From assembly GCA_016935715.1 (NCBI GenBank), contig JAFGQJ010000029.1, positions 1-17,510 of the forward strand: 17,510 nt of DNA, given 5' to 3'. A program made the position numbers and the translations under genes. Position 1 is the first letter of the stretch. Every line of letters starts with the position of its first letter. The notes under the pieces were generated by a model. That model worked only from the letters and a program-made list of their open reading frames with translations, did no database searches and was not told the origin of the DNA. Shown one piece after another: positions 1 through 5,963 of this stretch. The DNA comes from Spirochaetales bacterium (lineage in GTDB: Bacteria; Spirochaetota; Spirochaetia; SZUA-6; DRHE01).

Positions 1-146
1 AATGAAGGCAGCTCGGCGATGCGGCTGTGCGTGATCCGGTTTCCGGCACGATCCACTACCATCAGGCGCGATCCGCCCCGCTCGGGGCTCGGCTGCTGGG
101 CGATCGACTCTTCGGGAAGGTCAAAAGAGAAGCTGCTGGTCTTCAC
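1..146 (-). CDS. queA: QueA, tRNA S-adenosylmethionine ribosyltransferase-isomerase (N-terminus only)
   Basis: The first 48 codons of a gene that leaves the window at its left edge. QueA moves the ribosyl group of SAM onto preQ1-modified tRNA to form epoxyqueuosine in the wobble position of GUN anticodons. The translation begins MKTSSFSFDLPEESIAQQP, then SRLMVVDR and ITHSRIAELP, which matches the usual QueA N-terminus (FDLPEELIAQ, SRLLVLDR, and a conserved H before a DLP-like motif). The start is a GTG at 144-146, inside the last codons of ruvB, so the two genes overlap by 26 bases. A later in-frame ATG would cut into the conserved N-terminal motif. queA directly after ruvB is a common gene order. 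The fragment is too short to judge the catalytic region, but the family call is fairly safe. Confidence 0.85.
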   Translation of the reverse strand, partial: MKTSSFSFDLPEESIAQQPSPERGGSRLMVVDRAGNRITHSRIAELPS

Positions 147-1149
147 GTTCCCGCTGTTCGAGATCCAGGTGCTGATAGGCCAGGTGCGTCGCCCTTCTCC
201 CTCTGGGCGTTCGCTGTATCAGCCCCTTCTGGATCAGGTAGGGTTCGTAGACATCCTCCAGCGTATCCACCGCTTCTCCGACGGAGATGGCCAGGGTTTC
301 GGAGCCCACCGGGCCGCCCCTGTAGTTCACGATCACTGTTTTGAGGATATCCCGGTCCAGCTTGTCCAGGCCGAGCGAATCGATGTCGAGGGAGCCCATC
401 CCGCGCATCACGATCTCGGCGGTAATGAGCCCGTCCCCCCACACCTGGGCGAAATCCCGCATCCTGCGCAGCAGGCGGTTCGCAACCCTCGGGGTTCCCC
501 GCGATCGGGAGGCGATCATGGCGCAGGCGGCCTCCTCGAGCTTGATGGCCAGGATCCCGGCGGAACGATGGATGATGTTCTCGATGTCCTCGGTCGTGTA
601 GAAGTCCAGTCTGGAGGTAATTCCGAAACGGGAGTACAGCGGTCCGGACACCAGACCGGTCTTGGTCGTTGCACCTACCAGGGTGAACGGAGGCAGGGGA
701 ATCTTGATGGTACGGGCTCCGGGGCCCTGCCCCATGACCACGTCGATCTCGAAATCCTCCATGGCGTTGTAGAGCATCTCCTCTATGGTCGGCCGCAACC
801 TGTGGATTTCGTCGATGAAGAACACGTTTTTTTCGCCGATCGTCGTCAGGATGGCGGCCAGATCCCCGGGCCGCTCCAGGGCGGGTGCAGAGGTCGCCCG
901 GAACTGCACCCCCAGTTCGTTGGCGATGATGCCCGCCAGCGTGGTTTTCCCCAATCCGGGCGGCCCGGAGAAGAACGCATGATCCAGGCTCTCCTGCCGC
1001 TGCCTGGCGGCCTGGATGAACACCGCCAGATTCTCCTTCAGACGCTCCTGACCCAGGAACTCCGCGAGCCTCTTTGGACGCAGAGAGTACTCCTCCTGGT
1101 CCTGCCCGGGATCATAGACGCCTGCGGTAAGCCGGCTGTCCCTGCTCAT
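121..1149 (-). CDS. ruvB: RuvB, Holliday junction branch-migration ATPase
   Basis: The 342-residue AAA+ motor that, as hexameric rings with RuvA, drives branch migration of Holliday junctions during recombination and fork repair. Visible motifs: Walker A GPPGLGKTT at about 62-70, Walker B FIDEIH at 111-116, a sensor 1 region VGATTKTG near 158-165, and the sensor 2 GTPR at 218-221 whose arginine contacts nucleotide. The C-terminal winged-helix DNA-binding region includes YRGGPVG and PYLIQKGLIQRTPRGR. The length is normal for the family. The ATG overlaps the ruvA stop as ATGA and is preceded by GAGGA in the end of ruvA, which points to translational coupling and roughly matched RuvA and RuvB synthesis. 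The last 26 bases overlap the start of queA. I see no missing catalytic residue. Confidence 0.98.
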   Translation of the reverse strand: MSRDSRLTAGVYDPGQDQEEYSLRPKRLAEFLGQERLKENLAVFIQAARQRQESLDHAFFSGPPGLGKTTLAGIIANELGVQFRATSAPALERPGDLAAILTTIGEKNVFFIDEIHRLRPTIEEMLYNAMEDFEIDVVMGQGPGARTIKIPLPPFTLVGATTKTGLVSGPLYSRFGITSRLDFYTTEDIENIIHRSAGILAIKLEEAACAMIASRSRGTPRVANRLLRRMRDFAQVWGDGLITAEIVMRGMGSLDIDSLGLDKLDRDILKTVIVNYRGGPVGSETLAISVGEAVDTLEDVYEPYLIQKGLIQRTPRGRRATHLAYQHLDLEQREREDQQLLF

Positions 1150-1802
1150 TCCTCACCGCCTTCAGGTTCCCCGGCATCGGATTCGGACCTGGCCGAGGCG
1201 GAGATCGGGGCGGAGCCGCCGGACAGCTGAGCCAGCGCGCTCTTGAATATCTCCCGCTCCAGCTCTTCGCCGCCCAGATCGCTTGCACGAAGGGCGCGGG
1301 CGGCCGAGCCCACCGCCGCCTTGGCGCTGCGCCTGTCGAATCCCATGCCCACGAGCGCGTTGACTATATCCTCCTCCAGGGATATGCCTGTCGGGGTGGA
1401 TACTTTCAGCTTGCCCTTGAGCTTCAGCATGATTTTCTGCGCGGTTTTGTTGCCGACTCCCGGTATAGAGGACAGAAGATCCAGATCCTCCGCTTCCAGA
1501 GCATCGATGAAGCGTCCTACCTCCACTCCGGAGAGAATTCTCAGCGCCTGTCTGGGACCCACGCCTTCCACCTTCAGCAGGTCCATGAAGACATCCCGCT
1601 CCAGCACCTGGGAAAAACCGTACAACCGGAGCTGATCATCCCGGTGGTGCAGATACACGTACACCTTGGCGCTCTGCCCCGCCTCCGGCAGGTCGTCGCT
1701 GCTGGTCCTGCTGGTGTGGATCTCCCACTCCAATGAACCGGAGCAGAGAAACAGAAGCTGGTCGTCCTTGTAGGTGATTTCTCCGCTGATGCTGTTAAAC
1801 AT
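1146..1802 (-). CDS. ruvA: RuvA, Holliday junction DNA-binding subunit
   Basis: RuvA binds the four-way junction and loads RuvB on opposite arms. The 218-residue product starts MFNSISGEI, the usual RuvA OB-fold beginning. Two helix-hairpin-helix motifs follow: EGVGPRQALRIL at about 79-90 and SIPGVGNKTAQKIMLKLKG at 112-130. The C-terminal domain III, which contacts RuvB, is at about 145-192 (NALVGMGFDRRSAKAAV). I chose the ATG at 1800-1802 because it matches the family start. A longer open frame would run 75 bases into ruvC and add residues foreign to the family. The ATG overlaps the end of ruvC by 8 bases, and the stop overlaps the ruvB ATG. The protein ends in an acidic, serine-rich tail of about 25 residues beyond domain III, a little longer than typical (about 190-205 residues). 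Confidence 0.97.
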   Translation of the reverse strand: MFNSISGEITYKDDQLLFLCSGSLEWEIHTSRTSSDDLPEAGQSAKVYVYLHHRDDQLRLYGFSQVLERDVFMDLLKVEGVGPRQALRILSGVEVGRFIDALEAEDLDLLSSIPGVGNKTAQKIMLKLKGKLKVSTPTGISLEEDIVNALVGMGFDRRSAKAAVGSAARALRASDLGGEELEREIFKSALAQLSGGSAPISASARSESDAGEPEGGEE

Positions 1803-2307
1803 GACTCGTACCCGTATCCCGCAGATGGCTCCGAAAGGCCGAAAAGTTGGCGTGGCAAAAAGCGGCGGCCAATGCATCCGCCGCGTGATCCGGGGTGGGA
1901 AGCTCCCGGAGATTGAAGATCATCTTGAGAACCTTCTGGACCTGGATTTTTTCGGCTCTGCCGTTACCCACGACGGCCTGTTTCAGCTCCAGCGGGGTGT
2001 ATTCGGCGAACGGTACGCCCCGTGAAGCCAGTGTATAGAGGACCACCCCCCGGGCCTGGGCCACCGGTATGGCGCTCTTGGAATTCTTCGAGAAATATAC
2101 GGTTTCGATTCCCGCTTCCGCAGGGTCGTAGGCCGTAATGATGTCCATGATGCCCCGATGAATCTGCACCAGCCGCTCACCCATCCCATCCCTTGGAGAG
2201 GTGCGCACGGTGCCGTGGGCTACGCAGCGGAATCGGCTGCCGGAGCAGCGGATCACTCCGTATCCGGTGGAGGCCAGGCCCGGATCAATGCCGAGGATAA
2301 CTTTCAT
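1795..2307 (-). CDS. ruvC: RuvC, Holliday junction resolvase
   Basis: The endonuclease that nicks two opposed strands of a Holliday junction within RuvABC. The 170-residue protein has the RNase H-like fold signature GIDPGLASTGYGVI with D7, then the second acidic site E68 in GIETVYFSKN. The C-terminal cluster TPDHAADALAAA carries D140, H141 and D144. These align with E. coli D7, E66, H138 and D141. The segment KQAVVGNGRAEKIQV (109-123) is also strongly conserved in RuvC. The length is normal. The ATG overlaps the yebC stop as ATGA, and the 3' end overlaps ruvA, so it sits in the middle of a coupled gene chain. The active site appears complete. Confidence 0.97.
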   Translation of the reverse strand: MKVILGIDPGLASTGYGVIRCSGSRFRCVAHGTVRTSPRDGMGERLVQIHRGIMDIITAYDPAEAGIETVYFSKNSKSAIPVAQARGVVLYTLASRGVPFAEYTPLELKQAVVGNGRAEKIQVQKVLKMIFNLRELPTPDHAADALAAAFCHANFSAFRSHLRDTGTSHV

Positions 2308-3047
2308 TCATCCAGGGTGAAACCCTCGGGGATGTCGAGATTCGTGGACACGTTCTGCACGTCATCGTGGTCTTCCAGGGCGTCGATCAGGCGCAGGGTC
2401 TGTCCGAGCTTGTCTTCCGGAACCGATACCTGAGCATCCGCAAGCATGGTAACCTCCGCCGACGAATGCTCGAATTTACCCCGCTCCAGCGCTTCCAGGA
2501 CGGATTCGAAGTCATCCGGTTCGGTGATTACTTCGATCTCTCCGTCCGTCCTGGCCACGTCCTCGGCTCCCGCTTCCAGGGCGACCTCCAGGATCGCATC
2601 TTCCGTGTACCGGGAAGCATCGAAGACGATCAGTCCCTTGCGCTTGAACAGGTAGGCCACGCTTCCGCTCTCCCCCAGGCTCCCGCCGGCGCGGGAGAGG
2701 ATGTGGCGGATCTCCGCCGCGGTACGGTTGCGGTTGTCCGTGAGTAATTCGATGAGAATCGCCACTCCGCCGGGACCGTATGCCTCATAGGTCAGCTCGG
2801 AGTACTCGGCACCTTCCATCTCCCCGGTGCCTTTTTTGATCGCCCGGTCGATGTTGTCCTTGGGCATGTTCGCCAGCTTCGCCTTCAAAAGGGCTGTCCG
2901 CAGCCTTGGATTGGCGTCCGGGTCTCCTCCCCCGGCACGGGCGGCTACGCTGATCTCCCGGATCATTTTGGTAAATACCTTGCCGCGTTTCGCATCCACC
3001 GCGCTCTTTTTATGCTTGATCGAGGCCCATTTGCTGTGGCCGGACAT
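2304..3047 (-). CDS. yebC: YebC/PmpR family protein (TACO1-like)
   Basis: A 247-residue YebC/TACO1 protein. The family was first described as DNA-binding regulators (PmpR) and later linked to translation, including relief of ribosome stalling at proline runs, so the role here should be read with that ambiguity. The start MSGHSKWASIKHKK is the family hallmark, followed by RGKVFTKMIREI, the acidic EAYGPGGVAILIE segment and LTDNRNRTAAEIRH. The start at 3045-3047 is supported by a clean AAGGAG 9 bases upstream (3057-3062) and by the conserved N-terminus. A longer open frame to 3362 would overlap the promoter and is rejected. It is the first gene of the yebC-ruvC-ruvA-ruvB-queA operon, a frequent arrangement. 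Confidence 0.96.
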   Translation of the reverse strand: MSGHSKWASIKHKKSAVDAKRGKVFTKMIREISVAARAGGGDPDANPRLRTALLKAKLANMPKDNIDRAIKKGTGEMEGAEYSELTYEAYGPGGVAILIELLTDNRNRTAAEIRHILSRAGGSLGESGSVAYLFKRKGLIVFDASRYTEDAILEVALEAGAEDVARTDGEIEVITEPDDFESVLEALERGKFEHSSAEVTMLADAQVSVPEDKLGQTLRLIDALEDHDDVQNVSTNLDIPEGFTLDE

Positions 3048-3071
3048 ACTGTATTTCTCCTTCGTCGGTGA

Positions 3072-3100
3072 ATTTATCACGCTCCTCATTGGGGTGTCAA
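3072..3100 (-). promoter_or_regulatory. Sigma-70-type promoter of the yebC-ruv operon
   Basis: On the minus strand a perfect -35 TTGACA (3095-3100) lies 16 bases before GATAAA (3073-3078), or 17 before ATAAAT. Transcription would begin near 3065, giving a leader of about 20 bases that holds the AAGGAG ribosome binding site (3057-3062). No SOS (LexA) box could be recognised next to it, although ruvAB is SOS-regulated in some bacteria. Confidence 0.65.
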
Positions 3101-3262
3101 GCTGAGCGGGATTCGCGGCTGCTCCCCCCGCCGATCTGCCTGTGCGTGCGCATCGATGAAGCAGGATGTAGTGATAGCAGCTATGCAGGAGGGATCGCGC
3201 ACGCCGACAAGTTTTTCCGGCGCTTGTGGGTGGAAATGAAGCGGCGCAGCGTCGATGCGCTC

Positions 3263-3284
3263 CCGCCGCCTGGCCGGGCGGCGG
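3263..3284. repeat. GC-rich perfect inverted repeat
   Basis: CCGCCGCC (3263-3270) pairs perfectly with GGCGGCGG (3277-3284) around the six-base loop TGGCCG. Flanking bases can extend the stem imperfectly, GTCG and GCGC upstream pairing with GCGC and GAC downstream across a two-base bulge. No T run follows on either strand, so it is not a classical intrinsic terminator. It could stabilise the 3' end of the transporter mRNA or be chance in GC-rich DNA. Confidence 0.5.
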
Positions 3285-3299
3285 ATGCGCGACGCCGAC

Positions 3300-3319
3300 A
3301 AAAGCGCGGGTCCCCCCGC
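3300..3319 (-). terminator. Weak intrinsic terminator after the transporter gene
   Basis: On the minus strand GCGGG (3315-3319) and CCCGC (3306-3310) form a 5-bp GC stem with a GGGA loop. After the two bases GC comes a TTTT run (3300-3303). It begins about 30 bases after the transporter stop. The position fits, but the stem and T run are short. Confidence 0.4.
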
Positions 3320-3348
3320 TCCCGTGTCCCGATCTAAGCCGGGGAGGA

Positions 3349-4551
3349 CTATCTGGGTCCACCGGCCTCCAGACCGCCGAACTTCTTGTTCACGATCATG
3401 GCGATGGAGGCATCCCCTGTGATGTTCGCAGCGGTTCCGAAGGAGTCCTGGATCAGGAAGAGAGCGAACATCAGGGCCATCGCTTCCTCGCCGAAACCCA
3501 GGATTCCGGTGAGCGCCGGCCAAGCGGCCATGATCGATCCGCCCGGCACGCCGACCGCGCCGACCTCGATCATGCTCAGCACGATGATGAAGATGATCAG
3601 CGAGGCAATGCCCGGAATCTTCTGGTAAGTGAGCAAAGAAACCGTGATGGCGCTGATGGTGATGGTCATGGCCGCGCCGGAGAGGTGCGTCTGGGAGCAC
3701 ATGGGAAATACGAAATCGGCGATATTCTCCCGCATGTTGCGAATCAGCTTGCCCCGAGCCAGGGAGACCGGCATGGTCACCGCGCTGGAGGTCGTGCCCC
3801 AGGCGGTCAGGTACGCCGGAAACATTGTCTTGAACACGGGGAAGGGATTTTGCCTTGCATAGGCCCCGGCGATGCTGTACTGGATGAGCAGCCAGATCCA
3901 CTGGAGAACCACGATAACGATCAGCATGTAGCCGAACACCCGCATCTTCGGCCAGATGTCACCCTGGTAGGCGATCGAGGCGAACACGGTGCCCACGTAG
4001 AAGGGGATGATCGGGATGATCACCTTGCGGATCATCACCATGGAGATGTCCCGCAGCTCTTTCAAGACGGCGTAGAGACCGTCGGCCTTGACGAGGGTCA
4101 TGCCGATGCCCAGGACGAAACCCAGGACGATCGATGTTATCAGTGACTCGGAGAATGGAAAGGGAATTCGAATGTTAACGATGTTCGGGGGAAGCTTGCG
4201 GGGCTCGATCTTCTCCATGGCCACCTCGGTCAGGGAGGGGAAGATCTGGAAAAACAGTATGATGACCACTGCACCCAGGACGCAGGCGATGATCGTATAC
4301 AGGTAGGACAAGCCGACCGTGTATCCCAACATCTTCCCCGCCCGCTTGCCCAAGTCGGCAATGCCGATCGCCAGAAAGGAGATCATGATCAAGGGCAGGA
4401 AGAACTGGATGACATCCTTGAGGATGCTCTTGCCGAACACCACCACGTTCAGCAGCCACTGGGTGCCTACCCACTCGCCGGCATAGGTGCCGATCAGAAT
4501 GCCCACGACGATGCCCAGCAGCAGCTTCAGAATCAGTCCGAACTGTTTCAT
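3349..4551 (-). CDS. Dicarboxylate/amino acid:cation symporter (DAACS/SDF family)
   Basis: A 400-residue inner-membrane secondary transporter of the glutamate transporter fold, which couples solute uptake to sodium or proton entry. Several hydrophobic segments start at about residue 5. The re-entrant loop HP1 carries the serine-rich WGTTSSAVTMPVS (251-263), HP2 has VGVPGGSI (333-340), and TM8 has QDSFGTAANITGD (368-380). N376 and D380 match the conserved TM8 Asn and Asp (GltPh N401 and D405). The arginine that holds the side-chain carboxylate of aspartate or glutamate (R397 in GltPh) is replaced by G372, and the TM7 NMDGT motif reads SQTHLSG (286-292). The name should therefore not be taken as a dicarboxylate substrate; a neutral amino acid is plausible. 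A strong SD AGGAGGT (4559-4565) sits 7 bases before the ATG. Only 15 bases separate it from the threonine aldolase gene, so the two are co-transcribed and threonine, serine or glycine are natural guesses. Confidence 0.9.
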   Translation of the reverse strand: MKQFGLILKLLLGIVVGILIGTYAGEWVGTQWLLNVVVFGKSILKDVIQFFLPLIMISFLAIGIADLGKRAGKMLGYTVGLSYLYTIIACVLGAVVIILFFQIFPSLTEVAMEKIEPRKLPPNIVNIRIPFPFSESLITSIVLGFVLGIGMTLVKADGLYAVLKELRDISMVMIRKVIIPIIPFYVGTVFASIAYQGDIWPKMRVFGYMLIVIVVLQWIWLLIQYSIAGAYARQNPFPVFKTMFPAYLTAWGTTSSAVTMPVSLARGKLIRNMRENIADFVFPMCSQTHLSGAAMTITISAITVSLLTYQKIPGIASLIIFIIVLSMIEVGAVGVPGGSIMAAWPALTGILGFGEEAMALMFALFLIQDSFGTAANITGDASIAMIVNKKFGGLEAGGPR

Positions 4552-4566
4552 AGAACGTACCTCCTG

Positions 4567-5601
4567 TCAGGGTTTCAGGAATCGACGGATCTCGTCCATC
4601 GTGCGCCGGATTTCCGCCGGCCCGATGTCGTTGTGCGCAACCAGGCGGATGGTAGTGGCAGTACAGACCTTGACGCGGACGCCGGATTGTGCCAGCGCTT
4701 CCGCCAGGGCAGGCGCATCCGCACCCAGAGGGCTCAGGTCCGCGTTCACGATATTTGTGAGGATCCCCCCGCGGTCCACGTGCACGCCCATGGCTTCCAG
4801 ACCGCAGCGCAGCGTCTCGGCGTTCTCGTGGTCGACCGGCAGGCGCTCCGTCATCTTCTGCAGCGCGATGATCGCCGGGGCGGCGATGACACCGGCCTGG
4901 CGCCAACCCCCTCCCAGCCGCTGCTTGACCCGTCTGGCCTCGTCGACAAATGCGCGGCTCCCTGCCAGGATCGAGCCGATGGGAGCCGCCAGACCCTTGC
5001 TTAGGCAGAACGCCACCGCGTCAGCAAAGTCCACCAGTTCCTTCACGTCGCACTTCAGCGCCGCCGCCGCATTGAAGATGCGAGCCCCGTCCATGAAAAG
5101 GGGCAGCCTCAGGCGACGGGCTTCCCGGATGGTGGGCTCGTACGCAGTCCGCGGGATGGCCAGGCCGCGATTCAGGTGGAAGGTGTTCTCGAGGCAGATC
5201 AGCGCCGTTCGGGGCCGCTGCACCCCCTCCGGCATGATCGCCTCCCGCAGCGCCGATGATCCGTACAAGCCGTCGGTGCTGGCCACGGGGCGGACCTGTA
5301 CGCCCGAGATGGCCGCCAAGCCCCCCGTTTCCAGATTGTAGATGTGGGAGTCGGCGAAGGCGACCACCTCATCGCCGGGACGTGTCAGCACCATGGCCGT
5401 GATCTCGTTGCTCATTGTTCCCGAGACCGTGAAGATGCTCGCCTCTTTGCCAAGCATCTCCGCGGCCATCTCTTCCAAGCGCAGTACAGTGGGGTCATCG
5501 CGCAGGATGTCGTCGCCCACCTCCGCGGCAGCCATGGCCCGCCGCATCTCCTCGGTCGGACGCGTCACCGTGTCGCTTCTCAGATCGATTATCGGTTGCA
5601 T
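4567..5601 (-). CDS. ltaE: Low-specificity L-threonine aldolase (PLP-dependent)
   Basis: A fold type I PLP enzyme of 344 residues that splits L-threonine or allo-threonine into glycine and acetaldehyde. The family signature is clear: IDLRSDTVTRPT at the N-terminus, VGDDILRDDPTV (28-39), SGTMSNEI (60-67), DSHIYNLETGG (84-94), DGAR (171-174) and the cofactor-binding SKGLAAPIGS with Schiff-base lysine K202. I place the start at the ATG at 5599-5601, 6 bases after GGGGAG. An upstream in-frame ATG at 5674-5676 overlaps the promoter -10 region, so it could not be on the mRNA. It is the first gene of a two-gene operon with the transporter, which suggests import and breakdown of a small hydroxy amino acid. 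Overall length and active-site residues look normal. Confidence 0.93.
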   Translation of the reverse strand: MQPIIDLRSDTVTRPTEEMRRAMAAAEVGDDILRDDPTVLRLEEMAAEMLGKEASIFTVSGTMSNEITAMVLTRPGDEVVAFADSHIYNLETGGLAAISGVQVRPVASTDGLYGSSALREAIMPEGVQRPRTALICLENTFHLNRGLAIPRTAYEPTIREARRLRLPLFMDGARIFNAAAALKCDVKELVDFADAVAFCLSKGLAAPIGSILAGSRAFVDEARRVKQRLGGGWRQAGVIAAPAIIALQKMTERLPVDHENAETLRCGLEAMGVHVDRGGILTNIVNADLSPLGADAPALAEALAQSGVRVKVCTATTIRLVAHNDIGPAEIRRTMDEIRRFLKP

Positions 5602-5650
5602 TGCCTGCTCCCCGCTGAGTTGCTCTTGTACACTGCCGCCCACCCCTGCG

Positions 5651-5666
5651 ATGAATGCATATTCAT
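5651..5666. promoter_or_regulatory. Candidate operator overlapping the ltaE -10 box and transcription start
   Basis: ATGAAT (5651-5656) and ATTCAT (5661-5666) are perfect inverted arms around a 4-base centre. The repeat overlaps the end of the TATAAT box and the expected transcription start near 5658. That is a classic place for a repressor dimer to bind, but no matching regulator is encoded in the window. Confidence 0.4.
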
Positions 5667-5693
5667 TATAGTTCACGCAGCCGGGCCGCGCAA
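5665..5693 (-). promoter_or_regulatory. Sigma-70-type promoter of ltaE
   Basis: On the minus strand there is a perfect -10 TATAAT (5665-5670) 17 bases after TTGCGC (5688-5693), which keeps the TTG of the -35 consensus. Transcription would start near 5658, giving a leader of about 57 bases before the ltaE ATG. The promoter lies immediately downstream of a minus-strand terminator that would shield it from upstream transcription. Confidence 0.65.
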
Positions 5694-5822
5694 CTAAAAA
5701 CGGCGCTGTTCACGCCGCCAGCTGCGGCGGACGGACCGAGCGCCGCCGAGCAGATCGGAGGCGTACAGAAGACCTGCGGTGAGGGCAACCACAGAATAAA
5801 TGAAATACCACAATTCGTACAA
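5694..5822 (-). CDS. Possible small single-pass membrane protein (doubtful)
   Basis: I do not recognise this frame. Read on the minus strand from a TTG at 5820-5822, it gives about 42 residues: a hydrophobic run (residues 4-24, including LWYFIYSVVALTAGLLYASD) followed by an arginine-rich tail (RRSWRREQRRF), a pattern that suits a one-pass membrane peptide with a cytoplasmic C-terminus. The stop lies inside the T run of a terminator-like hairpin. Against it: there is no ATG, the only SD-like GGAG is about 13 bases away, and no promoter was found. A competing frame from the ATG at 5830-5832 gives a 40-residue arginine-rich peptide. Both may be chance. Confidence 0.2.
   Translation of the reverse strand: MYELWYFIYSVVALTAGLLYASDLLGGARSVRRSWRREQRRF
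5696..5717 (-). terminator. Minus-strand intrinsic terminator upstream of ltaE
   Basis: CGGCG (5713-5717) and CGCCG (5701-5705) form a perfect 5-bp stem around a 7-base loop, followed at once by TTTTT (5696-5700) on the minus strand. It ends any leftward transcript that arises in the 5720-5960 region, just before the ltaE -35 box. No confident gene feeds into it, so it hints at a small transcript or serves as an insulator. Confidence 0.5.
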
Positions 5823-5924
5823 GAAAACGCATTGACTCCGCCTGGGGAGGGTTGACGGGCTCGAATGGAGAGGGAAGGCTCCCGGACCCTCATGAGCCGA
5901 ACTTAAACTTTTTTTTTATCACTA
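5718..5924. other. Divergent intergenic region upstream of the PilZ operon
   Basis: Contains the doubtful minus-strand micro-ORF, a GC-rich stretch with CGCCGC/GCGGCG arms (5713-5718 and 5724-5729), an AT-rich patch at 5791-5830, two TTGAC words (5833-5837 and 5853-5857) without a good -10 at the right spacing, and a run of nine T at 5909-5917. I saw no GEMM c-di-GMP riboswitch core, no tRNA and no convincing protein on the plus strand. Confidence 0.4.
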
Positions 5925-5952
5925 TTGAAATTTTTTTTCTAGCTGCGATACT
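5925..5952 (+). promoter_or_regulatory. Probable promoter of the PilZ-acyl operon
   Basis: TTGAAA (5925-5930) precedes GATACT (5947-5952) by 16 bases, or TACTAT (5949-5954) by 18. Runs of nine T (5909-5917) and eight T (5931-5938) flank and fill the promoter and may act as UP-like or bent DNA. Transcription would start near 5958-5960, only a few bases before the ATG at 5964, so the message would be nearly leaderless. Confidence 0.5.
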
Positions 5953-5963
5953 ATTGCGCTGCT

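Larger units (their letters stand above)
3101..3348. other. Intergenic region between the transporter gene and the yebC promoter
   Basis: About 250 bases without a convincing gene on either strand. Open frames that cross it lack a ribosome binding site and resemble no family. It contains a weak minus-strand terminator next to the transporter stop, a GC-rich perfect 8-bp inverted repeat (3263-3270 with 3277-3284) and two copies of ACGCCGACAA (3201-3210 and 3292-3301). No tRNA-like T-loop or known riboswitch core was seen. Confidence 0.5.

Noticed and set aside
19..1230. A 403-codon open frame on the plus strand opposite ruvB and ruvA
   Set aside because: It lies antisense to two genes with intact catalytic motifs, is low in complexity (Gly, Arg, Pro, His rich) and resembles no family. 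It is a shadow of GC-rich coding DNA.
3263..3284. Intrinsic terminator at the GC-rich inverted repeat
   Set aside because: The stem is strong but no T run follows on either strand. It is kept only as a repeat.
3048..3362. A longer start for yebC
   Set aside because: The MSGHSKWA start is the family norm and has AAGGAG upstream. The extension would cross the promoter and the transporter terminator.
3226..4146. A 306-codon plus-strand frame opposite the transporter gene
   Set aside because: Very rich in Asp, His, Gly and Arg, with no start signal, and antisense to a clear membrane transporter.
5601..5676. A longer start for threonine aldolase at 5674-5676
   Set aside because: That ATG overlaps the promoter's -10 region, so it would lie upstream of the transcription start. 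The family N-terminus begins at the ATG at 5599-5601, which has a good SD.
5700..5960. A c-di-GMP (GEMM) riboswitch upstream of the PilZ operon
   Set aside because: Looked for because of the c-di-GMP context. No recognisable core was seen, and the probable transcription start leaves no leader to hold one.
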